This document shows, in pieces, positions 7,662 through 17,700 of a DNA stretch of 39,599 nt. Position 1 is the first letter of the stretch; every line of letters begins with the position of its first letter. The notes under the pieces are model-generated. The model was not told the origin of the DNA and ran no database searches. It was given only the letters and a program-made list of their open reading frames with translations. The position numbers and the translations under genes are program-made. The stretch comes from Bacteroidota bacterium. Lineage in GTDB: Bacteria; Bacteroidota; Bacteroidia; Flavobacteriales; Flavobacteriaceae. Location: NCBI GenBank assembly GCA_023390775.1, contig JAEWCF010000066.1:1-39599 (forward strand), in the 5' to 3' direction.

Positions 7662-7811
7662 GGCATTGCCTTGCACACCGGCCACCGCACCGGCTGGCCC
7701 TTCGCTAAAACAGTCCACTGGACTGTTTCTTAACGCTCAGTCCAGGCCCGGGCTGTCCGCTATAGCTGCCCGCCGCGGCGGGGCAGTCTGCCGCTTCCAT
7801 CCCTAATGCGC
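7661..7811 (+). repeat. Flavobacterial-type intergenic repeat, unit B
   Basis: This spacer between ruvB and queG has the same fixed parts as units A and C. CGGGCTGTCCGCTATAG (about 7748-7765) is followed by a GC-rich hairpin (7766-7786, CTGCCCGCC / GGCGGGGCAG with one bulge), then GCCGCTTCCATCCCTAATGC (about 7790-7810). Upstream in the unit is a perfect 21-bp palindrome at 7708-7728 (10-bp arms AAACAGTCCA / TGGACTGTTT around one C), which could fold into a hairpin ending ruvB transcripts. No protein-coding pattern is seen. Confidence 0.6.
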
Positions 7812-7817
7812 CTTCTA

Positions 7818-8768
7818 ATGAACATCGACCTTCGCGAGAAATACACCGCCTTCATCAAGCAGGAAGCCGCCCGGCTGGGTTTCATGTCATGCGGAGTTTC
7901 GCGTGCGGGATTTTTGGAGGAGGAGGCGCCGCGTCTGGAGAAATGGCTGCACGATGGCCGCCACGGGCAGATGCAATGGATGGAAAACCATTTTGACAAA
8001 CGCCTCGATCCCACCAAACTCGTCGAGGGTTCCAAAAGCGTGGTGTCGCTGCTTCTCAACTATTATCCGCCCGAGCGCCAGAACCCCGATTCCTACAAGA
8101 TTTCCAAATACGCTTACGGCCGCGACTACCACTTCGTCATCAAGGACAAACTCAAGTCTTTGCTGAATTCAATCCGCGAAAACATTGGCGATGTGGAGGG
8201 CCGCGCGTTCGTGGATTCGGCGCCGGTGCTGGACAAGGCGTGGGCGGCAAAGGCCGGTTTGGGCTGGCAGGGCAAGAACAGCAACCTGCTTACGCAAAAG
8301 GCCGGGTCGTTCTACTTCATCGCCGAACTCATCCTCGACCTGGACCTGCTCTACGACCATCCCGTGACCGACCACTGCGGGACCTGCACCGCCTGCCTCG
8401 ACGCCTGCCCAACGCGGGCCATCGTCCAACCCTATGTGGTCGACGGAAGCAAATGCATATCGTACTTCACTATCGAATTAAAGGACAACCTTCCGCAGGA
8501 GATGAAAGGCAAATTTGAGGACTGGGCCTTTGGCTGCGACATCTGCCAGGATGTTTGCCCGTGGAACCGTTTTTCATCGGCACACCGCGAGCCTCTTCTG
8601 CAACCCAATCCCGATTTGTTGGCGCTCTCAAAATCCGACTGGGAAGACATGACCGAGGAAGTCTTCCGGCAAATTTTCAGGGATTCGCCGCTCAAGCGCA
8701 CAAAGTTTGAGGGAATGAAGCGCAATATCGCTTTCCTTAAAGATTCGGTGCAAAACTTTTTGGAATAG
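7818..8768 (+). CDS. queG: Epoxyqueuosine reductase QueG
   Basis: QueG catalyses the last step of queuosine synthesis, reducing epoxyqueuosine in tRNA with cobalamin and two 4Fe-4S clusters. The 316-residue protein has the substrate-pocket Asp in FVDSAPVLDK (Asp133), GWQGKNSNLL (149-158), a first ferredoxin motif CGTCTACLDACP (187-198) and a second set CDICQDVCPW (240-249) with Cys213 nearby. I place the start at the ATG of MNIDLREKYT. An upstream ATG at 7806 would add MRLL and lies inside the edge of repeat unit B. maeB follows after 39 bases with its own promoter box. Confidence 0.95.
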   Translation: MNIDLREKYTAFIKQEAARLGFMSCGVSRAGFLEEEAPRLEKWLHDGRHGQMQWMENHFDKRLDPTKLVEGSKSVVSLLLNYYPPERQNPDSYKISKYAYGRDYHFVIKDKLKSLLNSIRENIGDVEGRAFVDSAPVLDKAWAAKAGLGWQGKNSNLLTQKAGSFYFIAELILDLDLLYDHPVTDHCGTCTACLDACPTRAIVQPYVVDGSKCISYFTIELKDNLPQEMKGKFEDWAFGCDICQDVCPWNRFSSAHREPLLQPNPDLLALSKSDWEDMTEEVFRQIFRDSPLKRTKFEGMKRNIAFLKDSVQNFLE

Positions 8769-8787
8769 CCATTCTCTGCTACCTTTG
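8759..8787 (+). promoter_or_regulatory. Promoter of maeB (-33 and -7 elements)
   Basis: TACCTTTG at 8780-8787 matches the -7 consensus TAnnTTTG. TTTG at 8759-8762, overlapping the end of queG, is a fitting -33 element with a 17-bp spacer. The ATG follows at 8808. This is the most complete promoter in the window. Confidence 0.65.
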
Positions 8788-8807
8788 TAGGTCGCAAGAA
8801 ATCGCTT

Positions 8808-11105
8808 ATGAACCAATACAGCAAACGCCGGGAAGCGCTGCTCTACCACGCCAAGCCCGAACCGGGCAAGATTCAAGTGGTACCCACGAAGAAATACGCT
8901 ACCCAACGCGACCTTTCACTGGCTTATTCCCCGGGCGTCGCCGAGCCCTGCCTCGAGATTGCCAAGGACGTACGCAATGTCTATAAGTATACCGCCAAGG
9001 GCAACCTGGTGGCCGTCATCTCCAACGGGACCGCAGTCCTTGGTTTGGGCGACATCGGCCCGGAAGCCTCGAAACCAGTCATGGAAGGCAAGGCGCTGTT
9101 GTTCAAGATTTTCGCGGATATCGACGTTTTTGACATCGAGGTCGGCACCAAGGACATCGATGCTTTTGTCGAGACCGTCAAGAACATCGCTCCGACTTTT
9201 GGGGGGATCAACCTCGAAGACATAAAAGCCCCCGAATCCTTCGAGATCGAGAGGCGCCTGGTCGAGGAACTCAACATCCCCATCATGCACGACGACCAGC
9301 ACGGTACGGCGATCATCTCGTCGGCGGCGCTACTCAATGCCCTGGACCTTGCCCGCAAGGATATTGACAAGGTGAAGATCGTGGTCTCGGGAGCGGGATC
9401 GGCGGCGCTGGCGTGCACCAATCTCTTCCTTTTGCTGGGCGCGAAGGTGGAAAACATCATCATGTTTGACAAGGACGGGGTGTTGTCTGCAGACCGTACC
9501 GATCTTTCAACCTTGCAGCAGCCCTATGCAAATGCGCAACCGGGCCTTTCCCTTTATGAGGCCATGAAGGGCGCCGATGTATTCCTGGGCCTGTCGGCGG
9601 GAAATATCCTGTCTCCCGAAATGTTGCTCGAGATGGCCGACACTCCCATCGTTTTTGCCATGGCCAATCCACTTCCCGAGATCGATTATAACCTCGCCAT
9701 CGCCACGCGAAAGGATATCATCATGGCCACCGGAAGGTCAGACCATCCCAACCAGGTAAACAATGTACTGGGGTTTCCATACATATTCCGCGGGGCGCTC
9801 GATGTCCGCGCGACCAGGATCAATGAGGCGATGAAAATGGCCGCCGTCCGGGCACTTGCGGCCTTGGCACGAGAGACGGTCCCGGAGCAGGTGAACATCG
9901 CCTATGGCGAAACAAAACTCATTTACGGCCGCGAATACATCATCCCGAAACCTTTCGACCCGCGCTTGATCACCACCGTGGCGCCTGCGGTTGCCCGTGC
10001 GGCCATGGAATCGGGAGTGGCGCTGCAGCCGATTACCGATTGGGTCGAATATGAGGAAGAACTATTGGAAAGGCTCGGCTCCGACAATAAAATGGTGCGG
10101 CTTCTCACCAACCGCGCCAAGACCGAACCCAAGCGCGTCGTCTTTGCCGAAGCCGATCACCTGGACGTGCTCAAGGCGGCCCAAATTGCGCAGGAGGAAG
10201 GCATCGCATTTCCCATCCTGCTCGGAAACCGGGAGACGATCCTGGAACTTAAGGAGGAACTCGGCTTTGACGCCGACGTGCCCATCATCGACCCAAAAAC
10301 GCACGGTGAGGACGAGCGCCGGGACCGATATGCAAAAACTTTCTGGGAATCGCGCCAACGCCGTGGCATCCAAAAGATAGACGCCGAGAAATGGATGCGC
10401 GAACGCAATTACTTTGCGGCCATGATGGTCAAGGAAGGCGATGCCGACGCGCTCGTATCCGGCTATTCGCGCAGCTACCCCACGACGGTCAAGCCGATGA
10501 TGCAACTCATTGGAAAGGCGCCCGGAATTTCGCTGATTGCCACGGCCAACATGATGATGACCAACCGCGGGCCGATGTTCCTTTCGGATACGGCGATCAA
10601 TCCGAATCCATCGGCGGACGACCTGGCCAAGATTGCGCTGATGACGGCCAAGACGGTGCGCATGTTCGGGCTCGAACCGGTCATTGCGATGGTGTCGTTC
10701 TCAAATTTCGGATCGTCGGCGGACGCTTCGGCTTCAAAGGTGGCCCAGGCCGTAAAATACCTTCACAATTATTATCCCGACCTGATCGTGGACGGGGAGC
10801 TCCAGGCCGATTTTGCGCTTAATGCCGATATGCTCAAGAGCAAGTTCCCCTTTTCTAAACTTGCGGGGAAAAAGGTCAACACGCTTATTTTCCCCAATCT
10901 CGAATCGGCCAACATTACCTACAAAATGCTCAAGGAACTTTACAAGACGGACTCCGTGGGCCCCATCATGCTGGGCATGGACAAGCCCGTTCACATTTTT
11001 CAATTAGGCGCGAGCGTTGAGGAAATGGTCAACATGGTGGCTGTTGCGGTCGTTGACGCGCAGGAAAAGGAGAAGCGCCGCAAACGTTGGCAGGAGGGAG
11101 TATAA
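8808..11105 (+). CDS. maeB: Malic enzyme MaeB with C-terminal phosphotransacetylase-like domain
   Basis: This 765-residue protein oxidatively decarboxylates malate to pyruvate, probably with NADP. The N-terminal malic enzyme part shows Tyr40 in LAYSPGVAEPC, Lys95 in MEGKALLFK, metal ligands Glu137-Asp138 in NLEDIKAPE and Asp162 in MHDDQHGTAI, and the dinucleotide-binding GAGSAA (195-200). From about residue 428 (LLTNRAKTEPKRVVFAEA) it continues as a phosphotransacetylase-like domain. In related MaeB proteins this domain is regulatory, with acetyl-CoA as effector. Such a two-domain protein is normal in this phylum and is not a novel fusion. Spacing on both sides, and boxes before it and before ruvA, suggest separate transcription. 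Confidence 0.95.
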   Translation: MNQYSKRREALLYHAKPEPGKIQVVPTKKYATQRDLSLAYSPGVAEPCLEIAKDVRNVYKYTAKGNLVAVISNGTAVLGLGDIGPEASKPVMEGKALLFKIFADIDVFDIEVGTKDIDAFVETVKNIAPTFGGINLEDIKAPESFEIERRLVEELNIPIMHDDQHGTAIISSAALLNALDLARKDIDKVKIVVSGAGSAALACTNLFLLLGAKVENIIMFDKDGVLSADRTDLSTLQQPYANAQPGLSLYEAMKGADVFLGLSAGNILSPEMLLEMADTPIVFAMANPLPEIDYNLAIATRKDIIMATGRSDHPNQVNNVLGFPYIFRGALDVRATRINEAMKMAAVRALAALARETVPEQVNIAYGETKLIYGREYIIPKPFDPRLITTVAPAVARAAMESGVALQPITDWVEYEEELLERLGSDNKMVRLLTNRAKTEPKRVVFAEADHLDVLKAAQIAQEEGIAFPILLGNRETILELKEELGFDADVPIIDPKTHGEDERRDRYAKTFWESRQRRGIQKIDAEKWMRERNYFAAMMVKEGDADALVSGYSRSYPTTVKPMMQLIGKAPGISLIATANMMMTNRGPMFLSDTAINPNPSADDLAKIALMTAKTVRMFGLEPVIAMVSFSNFGSSADASASKVAQAVKYLHNYYPDLIVDGELQADFALNADMLKSKFPFSKLAGKKVNTLIFPNLESANITYKMLKELYKTDSVGPIMLGMDKPVHIFQLGASVEEMVNMVAVAVVDAQEKEKRRKRWQEGV

Positions 11106-11131
11106 TGCCCACGGCCGTAAAGGAATTTTGT

Positions 11132-11139
11132 TATATTTG
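11132..11139 (+). promoter_or_regulatory. -7 promoter box upstream of ruvA-sprA
   Basis: TATATTTG matches TAnnTTTG and lies 15 bases before the ruvA ATG. No clear -33 element is seen. It would drive ruvA and, with only 3 bases between the genes, also sprA. Confidence 0.55.
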
Positions 11140-11154
11140 GGCATTGTTTAACAG

Positions 11155-11736
11155 ATGATCGCACACTTACAGGGCCGGCTTGTGGAAAAGTCACCCACCG
11201 AAGTAGTCCTGGACTGCGGCGGCGTGGGCTATCTTGTCAATATATCGCTCCACACTTTTTCGCTTCTTCCGGATTCAGAAAACATTCGGCTTTACACCTA
11301 CATGCAGGTCCGCGAGGATGCGCATGTGCTTTTTGGATTTGCCGAAAAATCGGAACGTGAGCTCTTCAAGTTGCTCATCAGCGTTTCGGGGATCGGGCCC
11401 GGAATCGCGAGGACGATGTTGTCTTCGATCGAACCGCGCCAAATAATCCGGTCGATCGCATCGGGTGATGTCGCTACCATACAGGGAATCAAGGGCATCG
11501 GGGCCAAGACGGCGCAACGTGCGATCCTCGACCTTCGGGACAAGATGTTAAAAGTAGAAGGCATTGACGAAGTTTCGTTCAGCGCGCGCAATACAAACCG
11601 TGACGAAGCGTTATCTGCTTTGGAAGTACTGGGCTTTAACAAAAAGTTGGCTGAAAAATCTGTTGAAAGGATTGTTAAGGAGAATCCCGACGCGAGTGTT
11701 GAAACGATCATTAAACAAGCTTTAAAAACCTTATAG
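11155..11736 (+). CDS. ruvA: Holliday junction-binding protein RuvA
   Basis: This 193-residue protein binds Holliday junctions as a tetramer and loads the RuvB motor. The N-terminal OB-fold domain begins MIAHLQGRLVEKSP (about 1-64). Two helix-hairpin-helix motifs follow, SVSGIGPGIARTML and IKGIGAKTAQRAI. A flexible link leads to the C-terminal RuvB-contact domain (about 147-193, with EALSALEVLGFNKKLAE). Length is normal. The stop is only 3 bases before the sprA start, so the two genes are almost certainly on one transcript. Confidence 0.96.
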   Translation: MIAHLQGRLVEKSPTEVVLDCGGVGYLVNISLHTFSLLPDSENIRLYTYMQVREDAHVLFGFAEKSERELFKLLISVSGIGPGIARTMLSSIEPRQIIRSIASGDVATIQGIKGIGAKTAQRAILDLRDKMLKVEGIDEVSFSARNTNRDEALSALEVLGFNKKLAEKSVERIVKENPDASVETIIKQALKTL

Positions 11737-11739
11737 TAC

Positions 11740-14700
11740 TTGAAAACGGAATTCACCCAGGCCCAACACCGGTTTTTATATATTGCTTTATTCTTTTTAG
11801 GCAGCCTTGGTGCGTTTGCTCAGGTGGACGAGGAAGTCCAGGATACCACGGCCACCGGCTATTCGGTGGGTGAAATCGAGATGGCAAACCCGCCGTCCAT
11901 CCTTGAGGCCTATACCTACGATCCCGTTACCGACCGTTACATCTACACGTTTTCGGTGGATGATTTCAACATCAATTACCCCATTATCCTCACGCCCGCC
12001 GAATATCAGGAACTGATGCTCCGCGAGACGATGCGCGATTATTTCCAGGAAAAATCGGATGCGATAGACGGCAAGAAGGAGGGCTCCGAAGAGGCGAAGA
12101 AGAACCTGTTGCCGAGGTATTACGTGAATTCGGGGTTTTTCGAGACGATCTTCGGCGGAAATACGATCGATATCAAACCCACGGGATCGGTGGAAATGGA
12201 CCTGGGCCTTCGGTACACCAGGCAGGACAATCCTTCCTTTTCGCCCCGGAACCGTTCCAACATTACCTTCGACTTTGACCAGCGGATCTCAATGAGCCTC
12301 ATGGGCAAGGTGGGGACGCGGCTATCGGTCATGATCAACTACGACACCGAGTCGACTTTCGCCTTCCAGAATCTCATCAAACTCGAATACACGCCGGACG
12401 AGGACGACATCATCCAGAAGATCGAGGTGGGTAACGTCAGCCTTCCGCTCAACAGCTCGCTCATCCGCGGGGCGCAGAGCCTTTTCGGAGTCAAGGCGAT
12501 GCTTCAATTCGGCAAGACCACGGTGACCGGTGTTTTCTCGGAACAAAAATCGCAGACCCGTACCGTTACCGCGCAGGGCGGAGGGACCATTCAGGATTTC
12601 GAGCTCTTCGGGCTGGAGTACGACATGGACCGGAACTTCTTCCTCTCGCAGTACTTCCGTGACAAGTACGACGAGTCGCTTCGGAACTACCCCTACATCG
12701 ATTCCCGTGTGCAGATTACCAGGATCGAGGTCTATGTGACCAACCGCCAGAACCGCGTCAATACCACAAACAACAACCTGCGCAACATCATCGCGCTGCA
12801 GGATTTGGGCGAATCGCAATTGACGAATTATCCCGATCCCGTCGTGGTGCTCGATCCCGTTCCCGCAGGGTTCTTCAATACGGGCCCCGATGCGCCCCCG
12901 GACAACGGCAACAACGACCTGAATCCCGAGTTGCTTACGAACGATCCCAACAACGAGGGCATCCTGAACAGTTCCATCCGCGAGATCGTCACCGCCGACC
13001 AGGGCTTTGACGGCATCGCAGCGACCGAGGGGCGCGACTACTCCAAACTGGAAAACGCGCGGAAACTCCTTCCCAACGAATTTACCTACCACCCGCAATT
13101 GGGTTACATCTCGCTGCAGCAACGGCTTTCAAACGACGAGATCCTTGCGGTGGCGTTCCAATACACGATAGGGGACCAGGTGTACCAAGTGGGGGAATTC
13201 GGTACCGACGGAATCGACGCCACGCAAACCGGCCCCACCAACCCCGACAACGGCCAGCCCACGACGGTGACCACGCAGAGCCTCGTGCTCAAGATGCTCA
13301 AGAGCAGCCTCACCAATGTGAACACGCCCGTCTGGAATTTGATGATGAAGAACATCTACCAGATTCCCGGCGCGTTCCAGTTGGAGCAGGAAGATTTCAG
13401 GTTCAACATCCTTTACACCGATCCCTCGCCGCTCAACTACATCGATCCGGTAGCGGGAACGCCCTTTCCGCCTTCGCCGCCAAACGAACCCGTGGCCGAG
13501 ACGCCGCTTCTCAAGGTTTTCAATGTCGACAGGCTAAACTACAACAATGACCCGCAGCCCAACGGCGACGGATTTTTCGATTTCGTGCCCGGCCTTACCG
13601 TCGACACGCAGACCGGACGCATCATCTTCACCACGGTCGAGCCTTTCGGAGAGCATCTCTTCAACAAACTCGCGCTCGGCGGCGAGAACTACAACGATCC
13701 CGCGACCTATAACCCCAACCAGCAGAAGTACGTCTACCGCACGATGTACCGCAATACGCAGGCGTACGCGTTGCAGGAAAGCCAGAAAAACAAATTCCAG
13801 CTCAAGGGCCGTTTCAAGTCCACCGGAGGCGATGGCATCCCGATCGGGGCGTTCAACGTGCCTCGCGGTTCCGTCGTGGTGACAGCGGGCGGACGCGTTC
13901 TCGTGGAAGGTGTTGATTACAGCGTCAACTACCAATTGGGACGCGTGCAGATTCTGGATCCGTCGCTTCAGGCATCCAATACGCCGATCGAGGTTTCGGT
14001 GGAGAACAACTCGGTGTTTGGCCAGCAGACGCGGCGTTTCATGGGAATCGACGTGCAGCACAAGTTCAGCGACAAATTTATCGTCGGGGCGACATTCCTC
14101 AAGATGACCGAGCGCCCGTTTACCCAAAAATCGAACTATGGCCAGGAATCGGTCAACAACTCGATCTTCGGGCTTAATGCCAATTACTCGACTGAGGTTC
14201 CCTTCCTGACGCGGATGGCCAACAAACTGCCGAACATCGACACCGATGTTCCGTCGAATATTTCGGTTCGCGGCGAGGTGGCCTTCTTGAAACCCGATAC
14301 GCCGAAGGCCGACCGTTTTGAAGGAGAATCCACTATTTATGTGGACGATTTCGAGGGTTCGCAGACCACCATCGACATGCGCTCGCCATTCTCGTGGTTC
14401 CTTTCGAGCGTACCGGTTTTCCAGCCGGACCAGTCTACCGGTGATTATCCCGATTTCGGGCAGGCGTTGCCGGGGCTCGATTCCGGATTCAAGCGCGCCA
14501 AGCTTTCGTGGTATACCATCGACCCGACCTTCTACGCCGAACCGCCCGGAGGCATCACGCCGCAGGAAATCGGTTACAACACGACGCGACGCATCTACAG
14601 CGCCGAACTCTATCCCGTGACCGACATCGCCGTCGGCCAGAGCCAGGTGATCAATACGCTCGACCTTACCTATTATCCGCAGGAGCGCGGCCCATATAAC

Positions 14701-17700
14701 TTTAATCCCGCCGCCACCGATGATACTTTCTCGGCAGCCGAGGCACCCGACAACTTTGGGGGGATCATGCGCGCGATCAACTCGACCAACTTCGAACAGG
14801 CGAACGTGGAATACATCCAGTTCTGGATGATGGACCCTTACTATGGAGATGTGGCGAACCCGAATGCGCCGTCGGATGCGAATGAGGGCAGGATTTTCTT
14901 TAACCTTGGATCCATTTCGGAAGACGTCCTTAAAGATGGCCGTAAGCAGTACGAGAACGGTTTGGGCCCCGACGCGATCCTGGTGCAGCCGCCGCCCGTT
15001 TGGGGTAACGTCCCTGCCTCGCAGTCGCTGATCTACGCCTTTGACACCGACGCCAACAACCGCGCGAACCAGGATGTGGGGCTCGACGGGCTTAATGACG
15101 CCGAAGAGGCCACGCGTTTCCCCGCGTTCGCCGGAAGCCCGGATCCCGCCATGGACAACTACAATTTCTTCCTGAATGCCTCGGGAGGCGTGATCGAACG
15201 GTACCGCCAGTACAACGGCATGCAGGGCAACTCGCCGGTCGATGTTTCCAATGACAGCCGCGGATCGACCACTGTTCCCGATGTGGAGGACATCAATCGC
15301 GACAATACGATGAATACCATCAATGCGTACTACGAGTACAGTATCGACATAAAACCGAACATCACCATCAATGACCGCTACGTCACGGACATCAAGGTGT
15401 TGGACGAGGCCCCGAACCTCCCCACGGGCGCTGCTCCTGTTGGCGGCGTGCGTTGGATCCAGTACAAAATCCCGGTTGCAGAAGCTGAGAACGCGATAGG
15501 CGGAATCTCGGATTTGCGCACGGTGAATTTCATGAGGTTGTTCATGACGGGCTTTTCGGAACAGATCACGGTTCGCTTCGGCGCGTTGGACCTGGTTCGC
15601 GGAGAGTGGCGCCGTTACGTAAATACGCTCGACAATACCGATACCGATGTCGAGGACGATGATACCGTATTCGAGGTGCAGGCCGTCAACATCCAGGAAA
15701 ACGGTGACCGCGTGCCGATCCCTTACGTTTCGCCGCCGGGCGTCGTGCGCGAGCAACTTTACAACAACAACCAGGTCATCAACCAGAACGAGCAGTCGCT
15801 TTCACTTCGCGTGACCGGCGACGGGCTTGAACCGGGTGACCCGAACCCCGATCCGCTTCTGGAATCGACGGGTGATGCGCGTGCGGTCTTCAAGAACGTG
15901 AGCGTCGACATGCGCCAGTTCAAGAAACTCAAGATGTTCCTCCACGCCGAGCAGATAGAGGGCGACGGGCAGCCGCTTCAGGATAACGAGATGATCGGGT
16001 TTATCCGTTTTGGAAACGACTTTACCGAGAACTTCTACGAGGTTCAGATTCCGCTCAAGGTATCTTCACTGGATTCCACGACCGAGGAGGAAATCTGGCC
16101 CACTGCGAACGAAATCGACCTCTCGCTGGATCTCTTGACCGAGCTCAAGATCCGCGCGATGGGCCCCGATTCGCCGCCGATCGATGTCAATGGCGTGAAA
16201 TACGTCAACGAGGGCGAACTGGAGCCATCGCTGGCCGGGCGCGAAAACGAACTTCGCCTGGGAATCCGCGGTAACCCGAACTTCGGGCTTGTCCGGACCC
16301 TGATGGTGGGGATCAAGAACAACACCCGCAACCCGCGCATCCCGATCGAAACGGCTTCCAACCCGCACCCGATCCGCGGGGAAGTTTGGTTCAACGAGCT
16401 TCGCCTCGGCGGAATGGACAACAAGGGCGGTATGGCCGCAGTCCTGAACCTTGACGGTAACGTGGCCGATTTCGCGACGATCTCCGCCACGGGTCGCATG
16501 AGCACCATCGGTTTTGGCGGACTCGAGCAGGGCCCGAACGAGCGCTCACGCGAGGATATCCAGCAGTACAACATCGTCACCAACCTGGCACTCGGCAAAT
16601 TGCTCCCGAAGAAATGGGGCCTCAACATTCCCTTCAACTACGCAGTGGGCGAGGAGATCATCACGCCGGAATACGATCCGTACAACCAGGACATCCGCCT
16701 GGAACAGCTCATCGAAAATACAGAGAGCGAGGCCGAAAAGGAAAACATCCGCGAACGCGCCATCGACTACACCAAGCGCAAGAGCATCAACTTTATCGGT
16801 GTCCGCAAGGAACGCGCCCCGCAACAAAAGCAGCGCTTCTACGATGTGGAAAACCTGACGCTCTCGCACTCGTTCAACGAGGTGGAGCGCCACGATTTCG
16901 AGATCGAGGAATATTTGGACCAACAGGTTTCGTCTACGGTGGATTATGCGCACACCTTCCAGCCGAAGCCGCTCGAACCGTTCAAGAACACCAAGTTCAT
17001 GAAGAAGAGTTCGTACTGGAAACTGCTGAGCGATTTCAATTTCAATTACCTGCCGAGCACGATCAATTTCAACACGAACGTCCTTCGCCAATACAACCGC
17101 CAGCAATTCAGGCAGGTGGAGGTCGAGGGCATCCCGATCGACCCGCTTTACAGGCGAAATTACCTGTTCAATTACCAGTACGGGTTCAATTACAACCTGA
17201 CGCGCAACCTGAAGATCAACTATACCGTGGCCACGAGCAACATCGTGCGCAATTACCTCGATGAGCAGGGCATTCCGGATTCGGAACTCAACATCTGGGA
17301 CGGCTATTTTGACGTGGGTACGGCGAACCAGCACAACCAGCAGATCGTGGTCAATTATGAGCTGCCGATCAGCAAACTGCCGATCTTCAGCTTTATCAAA
17401 TCCAACTATACCTATACGGGCGATTTCAACTGGCAGCGTGCCTCGCTCGCATTGGCCAGCGTTGACGGGTACAACTTGGGGAATACGATCCAGAACGCGG
17501 CCTCGCACAGGCTGAACACGGTCTTGAACATGGATGCCCTGTACAAGTACGTAGGGCTGGCCAAGAAACCCGCGACACCCGCAAGGCCTGCCGCCGCCCC
17601 GAAACCGGGCGAACGCGTGGTAAACCCTCAGGCCAATACGCAGAATTCAAGCGCCTTCATGGATGGGCTTCGGGGAATCCTCACCAGCGTGAAAAACGTC

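Noticed and set aside
8808..11105. Possible novel fusion of malic enzyme and phosphotransacetylase
   Set aside because: This two-domain layout is the normal form of MaeB in many bacteria.
13534..15756. Open frame of 740 codons on the minus strand inside sprA
   Set aside because: It is antisense to a well-supported gene. It lacks a signal or any recognisable domain and is rich in Arg, His, Val and Asp. Such frames arise from strong codon bias in GC-rich genes.
16546..17508. Open frame of 320 codons on the minus strand inside sprA
   Set aside because: Composition is dominated by Val, Arg, Asp and Leu, as expected for the reverse of a biased gene, with no domain.
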